Assembly: GCA_900095095.1 (NCBI GenBank)
Contig: FMBT01000320.1
Span: 310,001 to 374,000 of the forward strand
Length of the DNA stretch: 64,000 nt
Direction: 5' to 3'
Source of the DNA: Fragilariopsis cylindrus CCMP1102
Taxonomy: Eukaryota; Bacillariophyta; Bacillariophyceae; Bacillariales; Bacillariaceae
Within the stretch, counting starts at the first letter, position 1. Each line of letters begins with the position of its first letter. A program made the translations under genes and the position numbers. Positions 10,567-22,596 of the stretch are shown in pieces. The notes below the pieces were generated by a model. The model ran no database searches and had not been told where the DNA came from. It saw only the letters and a list, made by a program, of their open reading frames with translations.

Positions 10567-12603
10567 GGTTGCGAAAGTTTAAGTTTTAGTTTTGCGGAAT
10601 GAAATTTAAAAAAGGTTGTTTCGATTAGTCTCGTGTCTTGTTATGGTTAGTGGTTTACGGTTTAGGAGTTCACTTCTGTTGTGATTTGAGTATTTATTAT
10701 TTGTATTGTATTGGTTTGAATGTCAACGAAGAATGTCTTTAGAGGAGGTTTAATTTTGATCAGAAGAGGAATTAAATATATTGTGTGCTGTTTTATGTTC
10801 TTGCACCTCCGCTTACTGTGTTTGTTCGTGTCGTGTTTTATCATGCGCTTCACGCAACAACTATGAAGAAAAGTACGAGATGTTTTTGTCAATAGTCAAG
10901 ACATTCCACGAGGTTCTGTTCTTCTATTCTTACTAGGTTACGGCGGTTAATTCGTTTGAAAGATTGAAGGAATTTTTACCTACAATTTATCTACATCTAC
11001 AAAACGGTATGTTAACATATATACTTCGCGCGCTATTTTTTTCGAATTTGATTTTTTAGTACTTATACTAAAAATCTTAGTATGTTCTTGTGTTAATTAA
11101 AACTACGAATAGAAATTTATTGAGCTTATTTAAATCGTTTCAAGCCTCCCTCCAACAGTTTTCAACAAGAATTTGTACACAAGAATGAGAAAAAGCGCGA
11201 ATGACTCCTAGAGAATTGAAACGTGAATAAATTGAAAATGTACAGTAATTGATTTTTTAAAATCATGTCCCGAGTGTTATAAAATACGATCAATCAACGG
11301 GAATGACTTGACTGACTCATATATACTTAGAGTACAGTAACAGCAAGAGTTCGCATTCGTGTTTCTTTTATCCTAATAAAATCGCACATACTTTTTGAAT
11401 CGGGGGGTTAAAGTCCAATTACATACTGTACAACCAAAGAATAGGACCTACTGTATGACACTATATACCTTCTTTTAGGACCAAACACATCCGATGTTTA
11501 AGATATACAAAAATTAAGTAGTTAGTCATCCGCCGATGATACTTTTTATTTGAACGTGAAGTCATATGGAACGACTGTTCTTGCTGACTGACTTTTAATT
11601 GGCTGATAGTAAAGGAGATTTCGTTTTGAATGAATCTTTGAGCAGATTGTTAAGAAAGGCATCCGGGTTCAAAATCAAAAGCAAGAAACCTTCGGTTCAA
11701 CTCAGAATTTGTTTCTACCGGTATCAACACATCCATCCGCCTTCATGCATACTGTACACCCATCATGATGTCACGTTATTTGTAGAACGGCGTTGAAGCA
11801 AAATCTACAAAAATGTCAATCAAAACAAAAGGCGCCCTCATTTCATTCGCGCCATAAAATGTATTGAGATGCCTTACACGTGCACAGCATCCTCTCCGTA
11901 CAGTATCGTCAATCAATTTTCTTTCGCTACTTATTGCTGTGTTATGGATAGCCTGGCCCTGACTTTATGTGTCACAAGATTGATTCGATTGATTCATTCG
12001 AATACAGTAGAATAGAATCAATCCATCGAATCGATCTCGTCATATGTTCTGCCCAACTGAACTGTTCACAAAGATGAAGATGAAGACGAAGATGATCAGA
12101 GCGAGTGAGCGAGTCTCTCTCTTGATGGGAGAAAACGACGTTTGGGCGTTTGAATATGGCATTCCACACGGCACGATGCCAATTTATTAATCTTGGGGAA
12201 CAAAAGAATGATAATGAATATATATATAGACAGACAGCGGCACACACGTCAGGCAAATATCAGCAGCAGCAGCAGCAGCAGCATCACCTCTGAATAAAAG
12301 ACATCAAGAAAAAGCATAGTACAACGATTGTTCACAGTATGTGACGAGAATGTCAAAGTATAAACGACTACAGCTACTACCGTTCATTATAATAATTATA
12401 ATACTGTACATTGGTCCTATACATACCATCCAACAACATGATATGATTAATTATTACTATTAAATATATATGCCTACGGCAAGGTTACCTTCGTTTTGTT
12501 CCATTTATAATATTACGTTTCGGTCAAAGATACTACTGTACCGAATAATGGCATAGGCGAAGCGACGTTCGTTTTTAATATATATAAGGACTACAGTTCC
12601 TTC
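10567..12603. other. Long non-coding interval
   Basis: About 2 kb without a supportable gene. It contains many TACTGTA/TACAGTA heptamers (11241, 11333, 11424, 11449, 11750, 12003). From about 11965 to 12190, and again around 12510-12570, it holds sequence duplicated downstream of the intact GTPase gene (see the repeat entries). A CAGCAG triplet run lies near 12260-12285. Confidence 0.55.
11965..12190. repeat. Upstream copy of a duplicated flank (pair with 13975-14228)
   Basis: This block matches 13975-14228 along most of its length. Shared landmarks are GTGTCA..AGATTGATT, TTCGAATACAGTAGAATAGA, GATCTCGTCATA, GATCAGAGCGAGTGAG, CTTGATGGGAGAA and GGCACGATGCCAATT. It lies downstream of the truncated HA-domain copy, just as the partner lies downstream of the intact gene, so both are parts of one tandem segmental duplication. 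Confidence 0.85.
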
Positions 12604-13600
12604 TTAAGAGTCGAAGAAACCAATTGCCTCCAGCTTGGCAATCTTCTCGCTACTCTTGGGGCGATTTGCTGTCGATCTCTGGTGCATTCCCCATATACCG
12701 AGCTTTCCCTTACAAGGTATACGGCAATGTCCATGTTCATCCTTAAAATTCTTCAGCTCCTCATATCGTTGGTCCCATTCAGCGATAACGCTCCACTGAA
12801 AATCCATGTCAGATAAATGCTGTAACTTTTCATCATTCATTGCCGTCTTTAGTCCTGCTTCATGTCTTTTCTTATGCCCGCGTTGGTTCTTCACCCACTG
12901 GCAAACATCACAAAGAAGGTCAGCAGAACATTTATAGATTTGATCAAATATAGAATAAATAACACGCTATATATTATTCTTCTACTTACCACTCCTAGTT
13001 TCGGGTCATTTCGAGGCACATCACAATGCCCATTCTTCTTCCAGTATACTTTCAACTCATTACATTTTTTGTACCATCCAAGCAAGGCTCGTTTACTGTT
13101 CGTTTTAGCTAATTCTTCTCCAGTAGGTTCAAGTGTTTTCCCACGACGGATACGATGACGCACATGACGTTTCTTCGAATCTTCGATAAAGTGAAGGAAG
13201 TCCCTACACTCCTTATGTTCCAGACTATTATTCAGCTTCATGAGAGATCTATATGACCATTCTTTCGCTCCCAACAGCTCTTCATGCAGAGATTTGACTT
13301 CACGTTGTTCTGACTCTTCTCCTTAATATTTTATGAAGGATGTTGTTCAATCCGCTTTTACCCATTCTGAAAATTTCAGATCGAGTGTAGACAAAGAAGT
13401 CGTTCATGGCGATATAACAAGAGACCAATGTGACCTCGAATGCAATGAAAATAGGCTCAATTAGATTTTTCATAGCCTCGATCAGAATGGATTTTTGATA
13501 GCCTCGATCAGAATGGATTTTTGATAGCCTCGATCATACTATAGTGGAAGGCCTCATTTTCGATTGTTTCGCTGTCCATTAGGCCTTGTAACAAGGTAAC
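12604..13600 (-). pseudogene. Truncated duplicate of the GTPase-HA gene
   Basis: Two exons resemble the last two exons of the gene at 15009-17887: 12990-~13300 and 12604-12897, joined by a GTAAGT...CAG intron at 12898-12989. Together they encode one split HA repeat (GWYKKCNELKVYWKKNGHC, LGV then WVKNQRG) and a second (WDQRYEELKNFKDEHGHC). Relative to the intact copy, about 110 codons are deleted between RDFL and HFIEDSKK. The frame has a stop just upstream of the homologous LHEELLG segment and no ATG in the right place. Homology continues without an open frame to about 13600, and the GTPase domain is gone. A short HA-only protein cannot be excluded, but decay is likelier. Confidence 0.75.
13472..13536. 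repeat. 26-bp tandem repeat inside the pseudogene
   Basis: The unit beginning ATAGCCTCGATCAGAATGG is repeated at 13472 and 13498, with a partial third copy from 13524. The intact gene has only one copy at the matching place, so the expansion happened in the decaying copy. Confidence 0.85.
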
Positions 13601-15008
13601 AAGGCCTAGATTGAATTCATTTCGCTTTCGTCTGCCAGTCATCAGCTTTTTACGCGTCAAAATCCGTGTACTGTAGTTAACTTTAAAAACCCTCTCTTCG
13701 ATCCCTTTAATGTGCCTTCTTTTGTGTCTCGATAATGGTATTTCACCGTCCTACAACGTTCAGTTCTCACTATCTCATGGATAGAGACAGCCAGTGCAAT
13801 AAACAATCTAGTAGATCTACATTTAGTAACAATTCTGGTCCAAAACGACCAAAAAACCGACAAAGAAAAGATATTTTTGGATCATACCGATACGATGATT
13901 GGCATGTAGTCCTATGCATGGGGAAGAGCAAAAGCAAGATCTAATGGCAGAGAGCTCACAGCCACACCCTTATCGCTATGTGTCAAGATTGATTGATTCG
14001 ATTCATTCGAATACAGTAGAATAGAATAGAATCAATCAATCGAATCAATCGATCTCGTCATATTATGTTCTGCACAACAACCGACAGGATGAACTAAACA
14101 GTTCACGAAGATGAAGATGAACATGATCAGAGCGAGTGAGTGAGTCTCTCTCTCTCTCTCTTGATGGGAGAACGACATTTGGGCGTTTGATATGATATGG
14201 TATACCTCACGGCACGATGCCAATTAACGTTTCGGTCAAAGATATTACTGTAACGAATAATGGCATAAGCGACGTTCGTTTTTTTTTTTCAAAAAAGGAT
14301 TAATATAAGAAAGAAATATAAGGTCAAATGATCATTGATTTACAGCGTTGCTTATTAGAGGAATGTATGGCATCTTATTTTAATATAGTCTCCAAAACAA
14401 TCATTGAACTTGTGTTTAATTTGTGACACTACTGTAACGCTACTGTCGATTTCCTTATTTATCTATTCATCTATATATATATATCTACGGCTGTGATAAT
14501 GTCGAGGAGAGATGAATGCAATCGATTTGCATTGTTGAGCGTCAAAGGAAGGAAATGGGGACAAGGTGAAGACTGTGAAAGTGGCGTGCATCATGACGTT
14601 CCTACTACTACTACTACCGATACTACTACTACAACTACTAAGCGACGATTTCAATTTCTATCTTTTCCGCCCATAACGTACGACGATAATAACATTGATT
14701 GATACATCTGGTGAAGTAGACAAGGAAAAAATGTCGAAGATCTTTTGCTAATTGTTGACTAGAAACATTGGTTGCATCGTCTCATCAATTCTACTTTTAG
14801 AAGCATTTCTTGTTATAGAAAATAGAGTTTTATACTTTTTAAAAGTGGGATATAAAAAATATTTGGTTATATTCTATTGTGACTAAAGCACAAGATAAAT
14901 ATTCTTGATCAACTAACTACTTTCGCACACAAAAGTTCCTCCTGCAGAACTCTATAATGATATAGCATGACAAAAAATAGCCTCATAACAGTCATCGAGT
15001 TTTCCTCC
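13601..15008. other. Non-coding interval including duplicated flank
   Basis: It holds the second copy of the duplicated flank (13975-~14290, including GTTTCGGTCAAAGATA and AATAATGGCATA), a (CT)n run near 14143-14160 and a (TAT)n stretch near 14472. A small ATG-initiated frame at 14499-14702 (67 codons, with a Thr run) has no resemblance to any family I know, and I do not call it. Confidence 0.55.
13975..14228. repeat. Downstream copy of the duplicated flank
   Basis: Partner of 11965-12190, with small indels such as an expanded (CT)n run. Both copies continue into a shared block ending AGCGACGTTCGTTTTT (12560s and 14270s). The offset between copies is about 2 kb here. Confidence 0.85.
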
Positions 15009-17887
15009 TTAAGAGTTGAAGAAACCAATTTCCTCCAGCTTTTCGAGTCTTCCCTTATTGTTGCGGGAACGTATCCTCTTTGACCTCTGCTCCATCACCC
15101 ATATTCCCAACCTCCCCGATCGTTGAGATACACGACAGTGACCATGCTCTTCCTGAAACTTCTTCAGCTCCTCATATCGTTGATCCCATACAGCGCTTTC
15201 GCGCTCCTTTCTAACGCTCCAATGGAAATCCATATCAGATAAATGCTGTAACTTTTCATCATTCATTGCCGTCTTTAGTCCTGCTTCATATCTTTTCTTA
15301 TTTTGGCGTTGGGTAAAAACCCACTGAAGAACATCACAAATAAGGTCAGAATATTTATAGATTTGATTAAATACAAGATAAACTGCACACTTTTATTCCT
15401 CTACTTACCAGTCCTAGTTTGGGATCTTTCTGAGGAACATTACAATGCCCATTTTTCTTCCAGTATACTTTCAACTCATTGCATTTCTTGTACCATCCCA
15501 GCAAGGCTTTTTTCCTATTTGTCTGAGCTAATTCTTCTCCAGTAGGCGCAAGTGTTTTCCCACGACGGATGTCATGACTATGCCGCACAGGAGCTTTCTT
15601 CGAATCTTCGATGAAGTGTTCTGACCGACTCTTCACGTCATTCAGATCTTGTATGGCCTTTTTGAAGATAGTAGGCTCTATATCCTCAAAAGTGGTCATC
15701 GCTTCAATAACGGAATCAGTCGATTCAATAATTACCTTCGCTTCTTTGACACGACCAGCCATATCGCCTGCCACGTTGTCAAACACAGTTTGGGATTTAC
15801 ATTGGAGAAAGTAAGTAGATTGTTGTGAATACTTAGTAACATAATCATCAAAGTCACGAATCATAGATTTGAAATCTGGGGTAGAATCCTCGTCAATAGC
15901 AGAAGAAAGAGATTCGGATGACGAAACAGCTTGAAGGAAGTCCCTACACTCCTTATGTTCCATACTATTATTCAGCTTCAAGAGAGATTCATATGACCAT
16001 TCCTTCACTCCCAACAGCTCTTCATCAAGAGATTTGTCTAGATCCTCAAGATTTGTCACGCAGTTCTGACTCTTCTCGTCAATATTATGAAGGATGTTGT
16101 CCAATCCGCTTACCCATTCGGAAAATTCCAGATTGAGTGTAGACAATTTAGATAAGCCAAAGAAGTTGTTCATGGCGACAATAAAGTTCACTTTGTCAAT
16201 TGTTTCATTCAATGTAGTAGATGTTGGATCACTAGAGACCAATGAGACCTCGAGTGCAACGAAGATAGGCTCAATTAGATTTTTGATAGCCTCGATCATA
16301 GTGGAGGTCTCTTTTTCGATTGTGTCGCTGTCCATCAGGCCTTGCAACAAGGTAACAGTCGAATCAAATCGAGTAATTGATTGTTGTAGAGATTCTGCGC
16401 TCTGAGGAACAGTAGGATCGACATCAGAGATAGCTTGTCTGATTTTAGAAATGAGTCCTTCAGTGATGCCGTTGATAAAGGAGCAACAATTGAAGTCCAT
16501 TCCAACAATATTGCAGATACTCGCTGACTTGGACAGCAAATGTAGCTTTGATGATAACGCACCCGACATCTCGCCAAAATCAGAGAAAATACGAGCTGTC
16601 AAACTTTCAATATTGGATGATAACTGGGTAACGAATTTCTTTGCTAGTCGAATGCCCTTCTGAACATCTTGATCGACTTCAGGCAGGGAGAGTGCTTTAG
16701 CCAAACCAATCATTTTACAAAGATAAGCTTCTGCCGAATCCATATTGGCTACTTTGAGAGAAATATCTAAATTATGAATCAAAATGTTGACTTGCACCGA
16801 CAATGTAGCCATTGATTCTTTCGAGCAGAAGTTGACAAAACTTTCTGCAGGATTATTCAGACGGGATCCACTCAATAGACGTTTTAAAGTATCAGGCGCA
16901 TCATCAGTTTCTTCCGGATCAATGCAAATTGCCTCACCCGGTTTTGCCTTTGAGATCATATCTGTCAAAAGCGCATATAGGATATCACTATCTTCTATAT
17001 TAGGATCCTCTTGGATAACTTTCCTGAAACCTTCAAGCTTTTTTGAAATGCGTTTTTTATCCTTCCCTTCGCAACGTGTAAATATATACGCAAATGGCGA
17101 AAAATCAATAGATTCACGTCCAATCATGGCAATAACAGTCGATAGATTTTTTCGTAACGGAAGCCATTGACTTGCATCCATAGTCCTTTGATCAATACAG
17201 ATAACAGGTTTGATGGAAGCAGCACCTTTAAGAGCATGAATAATTCCGAGGCCGTTGCTGATATCTTGTTCCACGCCCTTGCTATCTCCGAATCCAGGTG
17301 TGTCACAAATAGTGATGGAATCGTCTCTACCATCATCTCGCTTGAATGGAACACACACGGCTTGAATTGTTGTCGTCACAGATTTTGCACCACCAGATAC
17401 CGCAAACTTGGTTAGATTCTCGTTTGCTAGCTCAACAGGTTTGTAGTGAGCAAACCCATCAACGTCTTCTTCTTCAAATTTGGTTCCAGCTAGATAGTGA
17501 GCGGTTGTTGTCTAGAAAAAAGAAAACACAATAAAACGTAAGTGTTATAGTATATCCTTATATTCGAACTTTCGCCGTGCAACTCTCACAATGCGTTTGA
17601 CTTACCTTTCCTGCTCCCGTTAAACCAATTTGTAACAGCACATCCTTATTAGCAATTTCTTCGCCAGCTTTCTTACTAGCCTTGAGTAAATCGTCTACAA
17701 GCAGATCGATATCCATAACGTCTTTCTTCAATTCGGTGGTATAATCTTCCACATCCATATTTCCAACGACATCTTTCATGGTTTCATCTTCTACTTCCAT
17801 CCCATCGATATCGACGTCGTTCATGTTATCAGTATTCTTCATCGTTTCCGGATTAGAATCTTCCACTTCGATTTCGATGTCAGCCAT
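15009..17887 (-). CDS. AIG1-like P-loop GTPase fused to two helicase-associated (HA) repeats
   Basis: Three exons: 17606-17887, 15409-17511 and 15009-15323. Introns of 94 and 85 bp (GTAAGT donors, TAG and CAG acceptors) keep the frame, giving 899 residues. Residues 1-60 are acidic. The Walker A motif GLTGAGKT (88-95) is split by intron 1 exactly between K and T. The G3 motif is DTPGFGD (164-170), and a TRCE motif near 239 resembles the G4 of AIG1/GIMAP GTPases. A long, mostly helical region follows (about 280-740). At the C-terminus are an HA repeat spanning intron 2 (GWYKKC...NGHCNVP...LGL/WVFTQR, ~766-830) and a second one (WDQRYEELKKFQEEHGHC, LGIWVMEQR) ending near 899. HA domains usually follow helicases and may bind nucleic acid. 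No helicase motifs are present here. The function of the fusion is unknown. The divergent neighbour begins 510 bp away. Confidence 0.85.
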
Positions 17888-18397
17888 GATAGTTGCTGAG
17901 GGAGCGACGCGAAAAATGTTAATACGGTAAAGCGAATTGTTTATATTGTTACCTTTCTCACTCTTACAAAGTTATGAGCTTGTGGAGAAAATATTATGAA
18001 AGTTAATGCTGAATTGCTTTCTGGTATTACAAGCAGCTACAACTACTAGGGACGTTATATTATTCGGTATCACCAGTGCAATACTATTGAAAGAGCGTGG
18101 AAACGCCTGTAGCTAGACGAAAGTCTAGACAACTCTCATTCGGTATAAAACGCAGCTAATGTAGCTATTCTAAAACGTATCAACTCCACCCAATAACTAA
18201 CTAGAAAAAATAAAACTTGAATTTTTAATCTGATTTATTAACAAATTTATTATTTAATTACTGTACACGTGCTGCAAAACGTGATCACACGGCACTAAAC
18301 TTTCCGCCGCGATCGACGAGTTTTCGGGGGAAAATATAATAGACACGCAAATCAAGAAGGAAAGAGGCATTGACGAATTTTATTAACAAACTCTACC
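17888..18397. promoter_or_regulatory. Divergent promoter interval
   Basis: 510 bp between two head-to-head genes, so it must hold both promoters. I see an A/T-rich stretch at 18200-18260, a short inverted repeat AGCTAGACGAAAGTCTAGAC (18112-18131), and two related ATTCGGTATAA/ATTCGGTATCA words (18061 and 18138). I recognise no defined transcription-factor site. Confidence 0.35.
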
Positions 18398-19877
18398 ATG
18401 TCTCCACATTCAGTTCCTAGAAACGATATCTTCGAAAAAATCAACGAAATGACCACTCCTCCATACGACAATAATGATGGGCGTGATTTCGATTGCGTCG
18501 TCGTTGTCGTTGATCCATTTTCGACAGGATTTAACTGCGCCCAAGAGATAAAAAAACGAGGGTACGAAATTATTGCCGTCTGGACGGACGGCCTTGAAGA
18601 AACTATGAAGAGTTGTACATCTTCAGATAAAGGTAATTTTTCATTCCTTGGTGAAGTGGAACAGCAAAATTCACTCGCTGAAACCAAGTGCTGTCTTGAA
18701 CAAGTTGCAGCAGGTCACGGAATCATTGCATGCTTGGTTGGAGCTGAATCTGGAGTTGATTATGCAGACGCACTTTCGGAATACCTTGATGTTCGATCGA
18801 ATGGAACTGAGATCACCTCTCGTAGAGATAAGCACATTCAACAAGAATTAATCAAGGGTGCAGGCCTTCGATCATGCCGGGAGGCAGTTGGTTCGAAATT
18901 CGCTGACGTCGAATCATTCCTCAATACAGAAGCATATCCTGTTGTTCTGAAGCCTACTGAGTCGGCATGTTCAGATGGAGCAAAACTCTGTGAAACCTTC
19001 AAGGAAGCCAAGGATCATTTTAATACCTTGATGAGCAGACAAACTGTATACGGTGGCAATTGTCCTGCAGTGCTGTGCCAATAATTTCTTCGCGGACAAG
19101 AATATGTGGTAGATCATGTATCTCGTGATGGGGTACATAAGACCTGTATGATTTGGGTCTATGACAAACGTCCTGCCAATGGATCAGCTTTTGTGGTAAG
19201 TACAAATTACACTGAATCAATCTGTTTTAAGATGAATTAATCGATGATATTGACTCAAACCAAAAATGAATCGAATCTAACTCAATTCTTTTAATTTATC
19301 TCTACTTATTTTCTCTTTCTACACACAGTATTATGGGATGAAACCAGTAAATCCTGACAGTGAAGAAGGCAAAATTCTCATTGACTACACTCGAGGTGCA
19401 CTTGATGCAATAGGAATTAAAAATGGACCCAGTCATGGAGAGATCATGATGACATCGGAGGGACCTTGCTTGGTGGAGATTAATTGCCGTGCTCACGGAT
19501 GGAACGGTATTTGGATTACTCTTGCCCGTGCATTAACTGAGGGATACTGTCAGATCGACATGGCAGCCGATGCTCTGTTGAATCCGGAAGCATTTCACAA
19601 CATACCTGATAAAACATCCTTTCCAGGCTCACGTGTTAAATATACGATTGATTTGATGACAGCAATTGGAGTTGTTGTCTTAATGCATGAGGATTCAGAT
19701 AAGGTTCAGCGCGATCTTGCTTTCATCCGTCACATGGAAACAATCAACGGTTTCTTCACCTTCAAGAGTCCTGTAGTGGAGAAGAACAAATGCTCAGCAT
19801 CACAACAACCTAATGATAGAATGATGATTAGGAGCACCTGTGACGACGTGGATGAAGGCAGTGAGCTTGTTGTCTAG
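18398..19877 (+). pseudogene. ATP-grasp ligase-like gene interrupted by an in-frame stop
   Basis: Exon 1 (18398-19195) and exon 2 (19329-19877) join through a GTAAGT...ACAG intron of 133 bp with the frame intact, giving about 448 codons. At 19082-19084 a TAA interrupts exon 1 between AVLCQ and FLRGQEYVVD. Downstream the same frame continues with ATP-grasp features: YVVDHVSRDGVHKT, then IKNGPSHGEIMM and CLVEINCRAHGWNG, where the Glu and Asn of VEINCR match the metal-binding E-x-N. Upstream, YPVVLKPTESACSDG is the ATP-binding lysine strand. Such enzymes ligate carboxylates to amines using ATP; the substrate here is unknown. GAA to TAA is the simplest explanation of the stop. It could be a real null allele, an assembly error or readthrough. 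Confidence 0.65.
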
Positions 19878-19925
19878 AAATTCATATGATGGTGGTTGGG
19901 AAAAAGAACGAAATTGATCTAATGA

Positions 19926-20003
19926 ATGTTAAGTTAATAAAAGTAGATACAATAAATAAACGATAAGTTAAGTAAATAAAAGTAGATAAAATAAATATAC
20001 GAT
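19926..20003. repeat. Direct repeat of ~38 bp in the 3' flank
   Basis: The segment AAGTTAATAAAAGTAGATAC with the following AATAAATAAACGATAA is repeated once, adjacently and imperfectly, just after the ATP-grasp gene. The rest of 20004-20600 shows nothing I can name. Confidence 0.7.
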
Positions 20004-20705
20004 AAAAGATAAACTTGATGCAACTTTGGACGCTTTGCTACATGTAACTACAGTTCGCAAATGTGATGCTATAATTTGTACATATACATGGACTCACATT
20101 ATGCCGTTGAAGTAATGTTGCTACAATACTGACAGCAGTAAAATAGTTTCGGCATTGGTGTCATCATATGGATAGCAATACTAATAATAGATCGACGAAA
20201 GCATTTGGCAAAGAATGATAGGAGTAGGCCAGACATAATATTACTTGTTGTATGCTCGCTGCCTCTCTTTCTGTTTCTCTTAAGTGTTTAAGTGTATCAG
20301 AGGAAGTACGATACTGTGCTTGAAAGATCCGTCATTTTATTCATGTTACCTCGAAGTACTGTAGCTTGAAAATTTTCGGCCTCGTGAAACTTCATACAAC
20401 GCGATAAAAAATGCACGATTCATGAGAAAGCGAACATAGGAACACCTTCGAAGTAGTGTGTGTTCCAGTGACGCGCACGTCAGATATTAATGCAGGAAAA
20501 TATCAGAGAACTTGAAGTGTCAATTTTGATGGAACAGAAAAGAAGGAAAGAAAGTAAACGAAAATACTAGTTTTTCGACACCAAATGTTTTGTTCAGCCA
20601 ATCTCACCAAAACTTTAAATGATTAATGCAATCTCACAAAAACTTAATCACCAAAACCAAAAGCAATATAAGCAACAAAAGTCAATAGAAACTATCATTA
20701 TCATA

Positions 20706-22596
20706 ATGTCGCCCGAATCTTCGATGCAAAATCGCGAAGAGGAATCTCTTACGGATATCGAAAAGCAAGTCATGGAAAAGGAAGAGATCAATAAGCAAGA
20801 TGATGATGACGAAGAAAGTACTACAACACCGCATATTCAGTTGGGATGTGGAGTATTAGGTCGCTATCCAATCATATCATTGGTCACATTTGTTTTGACT
20901 GGTATCCTTCTCGGAATCGGTCTATCTTACTGGAGGCCTACTGATGAAGACGGACAAAACTCTAAGGCGGTCGCCCTACAATGGATCGGACTTGTTGGTG
21001 ATATGTTCCTAAGGTACGTATCGTATTTTCGTAGAAAAATTTAGTACAAAGCCCGTATGAGTTTATAAAGCTATTTCTTACCACCACTACTTTTCCACTT
21101 CCCCCTTTTTCAGAATGTTAAAATGTATTGTATTACCAATTGTATTTGTGAATGTGATTATTGCAGTTGTTGATATGATGCAAGCTGGACAAGCGGGTGG
21201 TGTTGGCGGACGCACCGTTTTGCTTTATCTAGGTACAACCGCTCTAGCTGGAATCAATGCATGCATTTTCAGTGCAGTTTACATGAGATGGTATCGGATG
21301 GGTCATACACAAGAAGAATCACCCAGTTATGTCACTCTCGGATGCGGCGAAAACTCCTACCTTATGGAATATCCAAACGGAACTGTCGCTTGCTCCTCAG
21401 ATTATGGATCCGAAAACGATATCTTGTTCACCTTCAATGATGTGAATGGTACCTTAGGATTAACATCGAGTGGAAGTGTTGCTGAAATCTCATTGAGTGA
21501 CACTATCTATCTAGGTATTTTTGAGACATTGATTCCTCAGAACATCTTTGAGGAATTCTACAACGCAAATTTTGCTGCAGTGATTGTTTTTGCCATTGCT
21601 TTGGGTATTGCTGCAAGCAAAGTCATTAAGAGACAGAACATTCATTCAAGTGATATGACATTTATGTCTCTTCTTGTTGAAATTGATCATATTCTTACTG
21701 TGATGATTGTCTGGATTATAATGTTAACTCCTTTCGCTGTATTGAGTTTGGTCGCAGCAACCATTGGTGCAGAACACGATCTAGCTGCACTTTTTACAAA
21801 CATGGCCTATCTTATTGCTTGTATTCTGACCTGTTACATTACACATTTCTTCGTGACGTACATGGGTGGATACTACTTGTTAACAAGAAGAAATCCTTTT
21901 TACTATGCAAAACATATGGCTCCCGCACAACTCCTTGCTTTTGCCTGTTCAAGCTCCGCTGCTACTGTTCCACTCAGTACCGAATCCGTCAAATCTACTG
22001 GTTTAGTTCCAGATGCGATTGCAAGATTTGTTATTCCACTTGGTGCTACCGTGAATATGGATGGCGCATGTATTCAAATTGTTTGCAGTTGTATCTGGTT
22101 AGCATATTACAATGGTATTGAAGTAACTATTGCCAACTTTATTTTGCTTGTTATCATCTCAACATTTGGTTCTATGGGCACAGCTCCGGTTCCAAATGCT
22201 GCACTGGCTTTGATTCTGACATCTTTCAATACCGTCTTTGGTACAACTGGTACGCCCGAAGGGTTCAGTTTGTTATTTGCAATTGACTGGTTTATTGATC
22301 GTTGCAGTACCGTACTTAATGTTACTGGTGATATGACCGTTTGCGGTGTAATTGGATCGATGGTTGATATGAAGCAAGATGGTGGTCGTTCTAGTATTAC
22401 ATCTATTGGATCGATGGTTGATACGAAGCAAGATGTTGGTCGTTCGAGTATTAAATCTACTATCAAGGAATACCAACAAAGCCATTGTGAAGTTTCCCCT
22501 GTGGCTGGGAGTAGTCAAATTGGTACCAGTAGTGGTCACATGATTTCACACAATGATGACGAAAATGCTACCCACAAGAGTTCTGATCTCGAATAA
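20706..22596 (+). CDS. SLC1-family (DAACS) amino-acid:cation symporter
   Basis: Exons 20706-21013 and 21114-22596 with a 100-bp GTACGT...CAG intron; 596 residues. An upstream in-frame ATG at 20619 would add 29 Gln/Lys/Ile-rich residues; the later ATG, opening MSPESSMQ, looks more natural. Family landmarks: FLRMLKCIVLPIVFVNVI across the splice, the hairpin-1 serine motif SSSAAT (382-387), NMDG in TM7 (417-420), GSMGTAPVP in hairpin 2, and DRCSTVLNVTGD in TM8 (498-509). In animal glutamate carriers the fourth residue of that last motif is Arg and contacts the side-chain carboxylate. Here it is Ser, as in ASCT-type neutral carriers, which suggests uptake of small neutral amino acids. A plasma-membrane location is likely. 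The cytosolic tail carries a duplicated IGSMVDMKQDGGRSS-like unit. Confidence 0.9.

Noticed and set aside
14499-14702. 67-codon ATG-initiated frame
   Set aside because: Low complexity, no homology recognised and no supporting context.
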